From positions 62,001 through 126,000 of the forward strand of contig RYFE02000013.1 in assembly GCA_004138175.2 (NCBI GenBank): a DNA stretch of 64,000 bases. The letters run 5' to 3'. Below are positions 58,804 to 64,000 of the stretch, piece by piece. This DNA comes from Chloroflexales bacterium ZM16-3 (lineage in GTDB: Bacteria; Chloroflexota; Chloroflexia; Chloroflexales; Chloroflexaceae). The notes under the pieces are model-generated. The model made no database searches and had not been told where the DNA came from. It worked only from the letters and a program-made list of their open reading frames with translations. Numbering within the stretch: position 1 is the stretch's first letter; each line of letters begins with the position of its first letter. Made by a program: the position numbers and the translations under genes.

Positions 58804-61562
58804 TTCTGTAAACAGGGATTAGGGCTATTGCTGACCCGCGACCCACACCAGGGGTGGCTACCGCTCCAATTCCCACGAAATTGATCGGTACTAAGATCTA
58901 CAAACCACCAACTAAAGGAACCTTTGTTCCTGGTGCTCCAAGTGCCACTTAAGCTCCAGGCTTTCACTCTTCCTTCAATAGTACCATTGGAGTACGATCC
59001 GCTAACATAGTCACCGGTCTGGGTTAGTTGTGCCCATGCATTACTAGGCATTTCATCGCCGTAAAGCGTCCATCGTCCACTAAACCCGCAGCCATTAGGA
59101 AGCGATCCGCTACGAACACCACACCATTGATGAGAGCCTCGCCATCCGGACCAATTGCCTTCGAAATAGTTGCCCCGTTCATTCATAACAAATTTGATAC
59201 TGCTTTGTTCAGTCGATGACCCAACATAACCTTCTAATGTACGGTTCTGAATCGTGCCCTTAAGGGGTACTTCAACCGTTTCCCCGTAACGTACATAACT
59301 TCCGTATGCAGAATCACCATCCTGTGTAATTCGTACGGTCGCGAAATTAGTAAACCAAGTACCCGAGAAATCTGCGCGACGCCGCTTTGCTTCTTCTGCA
59401 GTAGCCGTAAGGGCTACATCCCTCTGCCGAGCCGCTTCCTCGGCCTGACGACGGGTTTCCTCATCCGCCTGGTGCTGGCGCTCCGCCTCGGCGGTCTCGG
59501 CGGCAGCGGTCTGCTGGGCGACCGCCAACGCCTCGGCGGTCCCGGCGGCCGAAATGGCGGAGGCGGTCTGGCTCGCGGCGACCTCAGCCTCGCGGGTCGC
59601 CGCTGCATCTGCTGCAGCCTGGACGGTCTGCTGGGCCGCGACGGCCGCCGCCGTCTGCGCGTTTACCGCAGCTTGGACGGTCTGCTGAGCGACAACGGCC
59701 GCCGCCGTCTGCGCGTTCGCCGCCGCTACCTCGGTCTGAGCGTTCCCTGCCTGATCGGTGCTACGCACGGTCGTCTGGTTGAAGGATGCGACCTGGTTTG
59801 TCATGCGCGCCTCGACGGTTGCTGTGGCGTTTGCCGGCTGGTCAATATAGATTTGTTTTGCCAGCAGGCCGCCGCCGCCGCAGAGTAGCACCAGCAGCGG
59901 CAGTATGATCGCCAGCAGCGACGGCGGCACCCGCGCCCCCTGCACAAACTGGAGCGACGCGGCGCTGGGCTGGGCTCCGCCGCTGAGCCCAACCGTGATC
60001 GCGTGGGTCATCGGGCTGCCGATAAACCGGCCATGCCCTGTGGCCTCCACCCGGATCTCGCCCTCGGCCCCCGGCTCTAGGCCGAAGCCGGCCGCCGGGT
60101 CAAGCTGTTGCCCGCCCGCGCTGAAGCGGTAGCGCAGCATGCCGCGCGGGTCCTCGGCCCGCAAGGTGTAGCGGGATGGAATGTTGCCGTCGTTGCGCAC
60201 ATTCAGCGTGTAGCTGGCGCTGCGCTGTCCGCTCGCCACCTGCGGTCGGGCCGTCAGCGCGCCGCCGGCGAAGGGCTGCACGCTCCACAGCGCCTGGGCC
60301 ACGCCCGTCTCGGCCGGATTCGCCTGCGACTGAGCCTGGATCGTCACCGGATAGTCCCCCGCCCGGCTGGACGGGTCGCGCGGCACGGTCACGGTAAACT
60401 GCACCGGCCCGCTCTGGTTCGGGTTCAGCCCGATCTCTTCGCTTGACGGGCTGACCCAGCCCGGCGGCACGCCCGCGACCGTCACGGTGAAGCGGTCAAC
60501 CTGCGGGCCGAGGTTGGTTACCGCCACCGAGATCAGGGTCGAGTCACCCGGAGTGAGCGCTAGGCTGACCCGGTCGGGCGTGACCTGAATGTGGGCCACG
60601 GTGCCGAGCAGGGTGGTCTGCCGGGGCGCGGGCACCGCCTGGGCCATGTGCGGCGCGGTCTGCTGGAGCACGGCCCGCAGGGCGCTCGCCAGCTCCCCGG
60701 CTGTCTGGTGGCGATTGTCGGGGTTCTTCTCCAGGCAGCGCAGGATGATCGCCTCGACCTCGTGGGGCAGATCGGGGTTCAGCGTGCGCGGCAGCTGGGG
60801 CGTGTTGAAGATAATATTGAAGACCGCCGCCTCAGGGGTGTCGACATTCACCGGCAGGGCTCCGGTGGCGATCTCGTAGAGCACCACACCGAGCGCGTAG
60901 ATATCGCTGCGGCCGTCGATCGCCGCCCCCTTGCACTGCTCGGGCGACATGTAGGCCGGCGTGCCGGGTTGCAGGCCAGTGCTGGTGAGCTGGGTGCGGT
61001 TGGACAGCCGGGCCACGCCGAAGTCAGCCACCTTGAGCTGATAGGACTCGACGGGCGTCTGCGGCAAACCGAGGAGCCCGGTGAGCAGATGGTTGGGGTC
61101 AGCGGCCGGGTCGATCCGGCGCAGCAGCAGGTTCTCGGGCTTGATATCGCGGTGGACGATGCCCTGGGCGTGGGCGTGGGCCAGGCCCTCGGCCGCTTGG
61201 GCGGCCAGGTCGAGCCCCAGCGAGAGCGGCCACGATCCGCGCGAGCGGCGCATCAGCAGGCCGCGCAGGGAGCCGTGCGTGATCAGCTCCATCACGAGAT
61301 AGAGCTGGCCGTTCTCCTCGCCTGCCGCGTAGATCTCTACGATATTCGGGTGCTTCAGTTGCCCGGCCAGGCTGCCCTCGCGCCGGAAGCGCTCCTGGAC
61401 TTTGGGATCACTGGCCAGGTTGGTGTGCAGCACCTTGAGGGCGACCAGGTCACTGCTCTGGGGAAGATGGGCGCGGTAAACCTGGCCGATGCCGCCGCTG
61501 CCCTGGGGCAGCACCGAGTCGATGATATAGCCGCCGAGCGTCTGGCCAATCTGGATGCTCAC
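58800..61562 (-). CDS. receptor-type Ser/Thr kinase with duplicated extracellular beta domain
   Basis: 920 residues from GTG 61562 (GAGGGG upstream). Kinase 8-290: Lys43, HRDIKPEN (137-144), DFG near 185, SPEQ. A NEW3-like domain follows (330-445), then a membrane helix (LLAIILPLLVLLCGGGGLLA, about 560-585). An Ala/Gln/Thr-rich predicted coiled coil lies at 590-735 and two similar beta domains at 740-920, each ending in W-C-G-x-R-x6-P-N-x-C. DNA from 58.8 to 59.4 kb, coding the last part, is clearly lower in GC than the rest. It looks like a surface sensor that signals to the cytosolic kinase domain. Confidence 0.88.
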   Translation of the reverse strand: MSIQIGQTLGGYIIDSVLPQGSGGIGQVYRAHLPQSSDLVALKVLHTNLASDPKVQERFRREGSLAGQLKHPNIVEIYAAGEENGQLYLVMELITHGSLRGLLMRRSRGSWPLSLGLDLAAQAAEGLAHAHAQGIVHRDIKPENLLLRRIDPAADPNHLLTGLLGLPQTPVESYQLKVADFGVARLSNRTQLTSTGLQPGTPAYMSPEQCKGAAIDGRSDIYALGVVLYEIATGALPVNVDTPEAAVFNIIFNTPQLPRTLNPDLPHEVEAIILRCLEKNPDNRHQTAGELASALRAVLQQTAPHMAQAVPAPRQTTLLGTVAHIQVTPDRVSLALTPGDSTLISVAVTNLGPQVDRFTVTVAGVPPGWVSPSSEEIGLNPNQSGPVQFTVTVPRDPSSRAGDYPVTIQAQSQANPAETGVAQALWSVQPFAGGALTARPQVASGQRSASYTLNVRNDGNIPSRYTLRAEDPRGMLRYRFSAGGQQLDPAAGFGLEPGAEGEIRVEATGHGRFIGSPMTHAITVGLSGGAQPSAASLQFVQGARVPPSLLAIILPLLVLLCGGGGLLAKQIYIDQPANATATVEARMTNQVASFNQTTVRSTDQAGNAQTEVAAANAQTAAAVVAQQTVQAAVNAQTAAAVAAQQTVQAAADAAATREAEVAASQTASAISAAGTAEALAVAQQTAAAETAEAERQHQADEETRRQAEEAARQRDVALTATAEEAKRRRADFSGTWFTNFATVRITQDGDSAYGSYVRYGETVEVPLKGTIQNRTLEGYVGSSTEQSSIKFVMNERGNYFEGNWSGWRGSHQWCGVRSGSLPNGCGFSGRWTLYGDEMPSNAWAQLTQTGDYVSGSYSNGTIEGRVKAWSLSGTWSTRNKGSFSWWFVDLSTDQFRGNWSGSHPWCGSRVSNSPNPCLQK

Positions 61563-61802
61563 AATGCCACCCCTCAAGGTCGTCGCATAGCCGCTTTGTG
61601 TAGACGGCCAAGGGTACGCGCATGTATAGAGTACTCGGCTGGCTGGGATGGAGTGGTGGCGAGTTCATGATGATAAACAATTTACCGTGCGATTTTTTTC
61701 AATGAATTATTGTTAATTTTTTTACTCTGGCCGTTGCAGATCTGCCCTGGTATCTTGCTGTAATCTACGGGAGCGCCGGCGCGCGGACGTGCGGCGGTAC
61801 CA
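61563..61802. other. AT-rich intergenic region between kinase and Crp-like genes
   Basis: About 240 bases with an AT-rich centre (61670-61735). A minus-strand TTGAAA is present near 61708 but no convincing -10 follows. No gene or dyad copy is seen. Confidence 0.4.
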
Positions 61803-62498
61803 TCACTGTGATCGCTTGCTCAGGCTATCGATATCGTGCAGGGTGATGTAGTGCTTCTGTCCAAGGGAGATATGGCCAAGATCTTTGTACGTCGAGAGCA
61901 CCTGGTTGACCCGCACCCGCGATGCGCCCACCAGGCTGGCCAGGTCGGTCTGGGTAAGCCGCAGGGGAATCTGGATGCTGCCGTCCTCTTGTGGTCGGCC
62001 ATGCTCGCGAGCGAAGGCCAGCAGCATACAGGCGACCCGGCCGTAGACATCCTGGGTAGCGAAGAGCAAGATCTGCTCGTTGGCTAGGCGCAGCCGGCTG
62101 GCCAAGATGCGGGCAAGGTTGGTGGCCATTACCGACATTGTCTGCATGCACTCCTGAAACGTGGTCCGGTTCATCCAGAGCATTGTTGAGCGTTCCAGAG
62201 TGATGATGGTGGCCGAGCGGCCCGTATTCTGCACAACGCTCATCTCCCCAATTACCTCCCCGGCACCTAGGATTGCCAATATCACGCTACTGCCGTCCGG
62301 TTGCTCAACTGCGATCTTAACCGTTCCCTCAACAATGAGATAGATGGCCTCGCCAGGGTCATCCATTCGCATAATTGCCGCTCCAGCGTGGTATACCGTG
62401 AGGTATAAATGCTCCAAAATGAGTAAGAGCTCAGGCTCGGCAAGCCCCTGAAAGAGCGGCATATCGCTCACAAGTGATAGCTCAACATTTGCAGGCAT
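61803..62498 (-). CDS. Crp/Fnr-family transcription regulator
   Basis: 231 residues from ATG 62498 (GGAG). The N-terminal cyclic-nucleotide-binding-type barrel (LILEHLYLTVYHAGAAIMRMDDPGEAIYLIVEGTVKI, GAGEVIGEMSVV) leads to a helix-turn-helix LTQTDLASLVGASRVRVNQVLSTYKDLG. No N-terminal cysteine cluster, so not an Fnr-type Fe-S sensor. The recognition helix reads SRVRVNQ where CRP has SRETVGR, so the usual TGTGA half-site may not be its target. It is the first gene of the kinase/eCIS run and a candidate regulator of it. Confidence 0.88.
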   Translation of the reverse strand: MPANVELSLVSDMPLFQGLAEPELLLILEHLYLTVYHAGAAIMRMDDPGEAIYLIVEGTVKIAVEQPDGSSVILAILGAGEVIGEMSVVQNTGRSATIITLERSTMLWMNRTTFQECMQTMSVMATNLARILASRLRLANEQILLFATQDVYGRVACMLLAFAREHGRPQEDGSIQIPLRLTQTDLASLVGASRVRVNQVLSTYKDLGHISLGQKHYITLHDIDSLSKRSQ

Positions 62499-62728
62499 CG
62501 CAGGCTCCAAACATAAAAATCAGCGTACTGATGCTTGAAATTATGCACTTTTCTCAAGGGGAGTATTTGGGGGGAAACGGAGGGGATATAGGGGTAGTTT
62601 GGGTATTCAACGATCTCTGTTTCTGATAACCTAAACCTAGCTCTCCCGCACTTCCCGTGCAGGCAGAACACATCCCCATGCACTATCATGATGGGCTGAC
62701 CACTCTGCGGCACGAGGGATGTGGGGAG
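62499..62728. other. intergenic region upstream of the Crp-like gene
   Basis: About 230 bases. An A/G-rich tract and an imperfect CCCGCACTTCCCGTGC palindrome are seen; no clear promoter or gene. Confidence 0.4.
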
Positions 62729-62954
62729 CAGGGCCATCGCATCTAATTCTGCATTCCAATGCGGGAAATTGGTGGTGTCCGAGAGTGATTACCGTGGTTG
62801 ACTGCCGCAGAAAGGCACAGACCGCGGTGCTCACCGCGCGGCGGCAATGCAGCGATTTTCCGAAATCGTGTAAACGTCTGAGCTACCGATGTTTTTTACG
62901 CAAGAAACTGCCCGAATGCGTGATTGGAATGCGGAATTAGATGCGATGGCCCTG
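62729..62954. mobile_element. 226-base element bounded by 32-bp inverted repeats
   Basis: The left end CAGGGCCATCGCATCTAATT (62729 on, to 62760) and its inverted copy (62954 back to 62923) agree at 31 of 32 positions. The inside has no ORF of note. The right repeat leads straight into the transposase fragment, so this may be an IS end duplicated as a MITE. No obvious target duplication. Confidence 0.6.
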
Positions 62955-63492
62955 GCTTCCCATGCGCCCGGAGTTGGCAGTATGCCCCAACGCGGCCTGC
63001 GGCGCAACTGATCGGATCGGTATTCATTCGTTGGTCGAGCGGCGGTACACATGTCATACCTGCAGAAAGACGCAGTACCGCAAAAGGAACGCTGTGCGGC
63101 GTCGCCCGGCGGCTGAAGCCGCGGGCTCTTGGTTGACGAAGGCCGCCTGCGCGGCCGCAGGCAGGCCGCGCAGGCGGCCTTCGCAGCACCGTAGCCCGCC
63201 CGTTTACGGGCCGGGCACGTGCAGGGTGACCGCGTTCCTTGTGATCAACACGGCGTACATTGAGCGGCTGCATGCCACCTTTCGGACATGGCTGCCGGCA
63301 TTGACCCGCCGCTCGCGTACGCCTGCGCGGCAGGTGCCACACCGCGAAGCCGCCATGTTTTGGATGGGCGTGGTGTACACCTTCTGCCGTGTCCATGCGA
63401 CACTCCAGGGAACACCCGCGATGGCCGCCGATTTGACCGACCATGTCTGGTCGATACACGAACTTTTGTACTGCCAGGTCGGGCGTGCGTAG
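62941..63492 (+). pseudogene. transposase pseudogene (zinc-ribbon N-terminus, C-terminal catalytic part), broken by a composite repeat
   Basis: The N-terminal part (about 62970-63070) shows the zinc ribbon CPNAACGATDRIGIHS...RRYTCHTCRKT; the C-terminal part (from about 63236) reads VINTAYIERLHATFRTWL...VYTFCRVHATLQGTPAMAADLTDHVWSIHELL, as in IS1-like transposases. The middle is replaced by a MITE-like sequence, and the section of the enzyme normally between these parts is missing. The frame happens to stay open across the insert, but the protein would not work. Confidence 0.75.
63072..63240. mobile_element. composite MITE: type A arms with type B core
   Basis: Left arm GCAGTACCGCAAAAGGAACG and right remnant CAGGGTGACCGCGTTCCTT match type A ends (right end truncated). 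Between them lies an inverted type B core (GCGGCTTCAGCCGC-like and GCCCGTTTACGGGC palindromes around GAAGGCCGCCTGCGCGGCC). Confidence 0.7.
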
Positions 63493-63523
63493 CTCCACGG
63501 CGTCCTGCGGTGCTACCTCTGTT

Positions 63524-63814
63524 GGGCGAGACCACCATGTACTGGGCGAGGTCGGCAGCGATCGCGGCGTCCTCCAGCAGCCCGAACGAGCAGCCGTCGT
63601 CGTGCAGCACATCGAGCTTGTCCGCGCCGTCGTCGGTGGCCTGCTGGAGCGCGGTGCGCAGCTCGATCGGCGTCAGGAACGCCTTCCCGGCGCTATCGCT
63701 GGTGTTGTCCTGGCCGAAGCTGACCACGCCGTTGGCATGATTGACCAGGGAGCGCGCGTAGTAGTCGCTCTGGAAGGTCGCATAGTCCCAGCGGACAAAG
63801 TCGCGCAGGGTTGT
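63524..63814 (-). pseudogene. fragment of a clostripain-like (C11) peptidase gene
   Basis: About 97 codons (TTLRDFVRWDYATFQ ... GKAFLTPIELRTALQQATDDGADKLDVLHDDGCSFGLLEDA ... YMVVSP) resemble the core of C11 peptidases, with the Cys in DGCSFG. Both ends are cut off: one by the IS3 orfA fragment, the other by the IS1-like remnant. Confidence 0.6.
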
Positions 63815-63821
63815 CCCAGGA

Positions 63822-63998
63822 TCAGACCTGGCAGGGGCCGGTCGCCAGCAGTTTGGGTGCCGTATAGGTCGGTCGTCGGCGCTGGGCACGGCGCTCGCGG
63901 GTCGCAGCATCCTCGGCCAAGATGTGATACATCTTTTTTTGAATCTCAATCACGATCTGTGCTTTGTCCAGATCTGCCTGGAGGCGCGCGTTCTCGCG
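63822..63998 (-). pseudogene. IS3-type transposase orfA, C-terminal fragment, running out of the window
   Basis: Open from the window edge: RENARLQADLDKAQIVIEIQ, then KKMYHIL and a basic tail to TGA at 63824-63822. The ENARLQ...I-E-QKK coiled-coil segment is typical of IS3-family OrfA C-termini. The rest of the element lies beyond the window, so intactness upstream cannot be judged. Confidence 0.65.
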
Positions 63999-64000
63999 CT

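Noticed and set aside
34340-62498. Type VI secretion system
   Set aside because: TssJ, TssL, TssM, ClpV and Hcp-type genes are absent; the ATPase and sheath are of the Afp type. Only the kinase/FHA idea is shared.
62941-63492. Intact 183-residue transposase
   Set aside because: The frame passes through a MITE-like insert and the central catalytic region is missing.

Overview
The window is high-GC (mostly about 60-68 percent) bacterial chromosome, most plausibly from a filamentous member of the Chloroflexota (Roseiflexus/Kouleothrix-like). That placement is inferred from gene style: SUF genes joined to a CysO/Mec/MoeZ-like sulfur-carrier set, a Rex repressor, multi-domain Ser/Thr kinases with FHA and NEW3-type domains, CHAT and STAND-like proteins, and scattered heptanucleotide repeats. 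No rRNA, tRNA or CRISPR array was recognised.

1-5290 (+): the end of a SUF operon running into sulfur transfer. It holds the sufB 3' end, a Rieske ferredoxin, a tandem-rhodanese sulfurtransferase, SufU, a JAMM protease, a ubiquitin-like sulfur carrier, a MoeB-rhodanese activating enzyme and a Gfo/Idh oxidoreductase. 5306-17823 (-): a CHAT-domain protein with an in-frame repeat insertion, an L,D-transpeptidase, a thermolysin-like protease, Rex with its promoter/operator, an alpha/beta hydrolase, a large acyl-ACP-reductase-like protein and a nucleotidyltransferase with a predicted leaderless promoter. 18019-21792 (+): a single-chain type IIG-like restriction-modification enzyme. 21959-28465 (-): gyrB, a membrane protein, and an iron operon (DtxR-type regulator, feoA, feoB split into GTPase and permease genes, feoC). 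28466-34270: mobile-element remnants, a hypothetical gene, a 1228-residue membrane/GAF/ATPase protein and a lipoprotein.

34340-62498, all on the minus strand: the main feature of the window. It is an extracellular-type contractile injection system (eCIS) with a phospho-signalling module. The structural order is lipoprotein, AAA ATPase, candidate cargo, DUF4255 cap, sheath, tube, a small CxxC protein, a second tube-like protein, DUF4157 protein, LysM, spike, PAAR, gp25, baseplate J, and a tail-I-like baseplate protein with an FHA domain fused at its N-terminus. A Ser/Thr kinase-FHA protein overlaps that last gene by one base, and an ATPase with a winged helix follows. Upstream lie a Crp-like regulator, three more transmembrane or FHA-bearing kinases and an FHA membrane protein. 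Two intergenic regions in this block (about 53.1-53.26 kb and 57.3-57.46 kb) are diverged copies of each other. Both keep a dyad whose arms co-vary. No tail fibre, long tape measure, capsid, terminase or lysis gene was seen.

Repeats form a second theme. Short heptanucleotide tandem arrays sit at or over stop codons of many genes, and one lies inside the CHAT gene. Small palindromic MITE-like elements carry 8-11 bp direct repeats, and one interrupts an IS3-type orfA that can be rebuilt by removing it. 62.7-64.0 kb is a graveyard of transposase and peptidase fragments.
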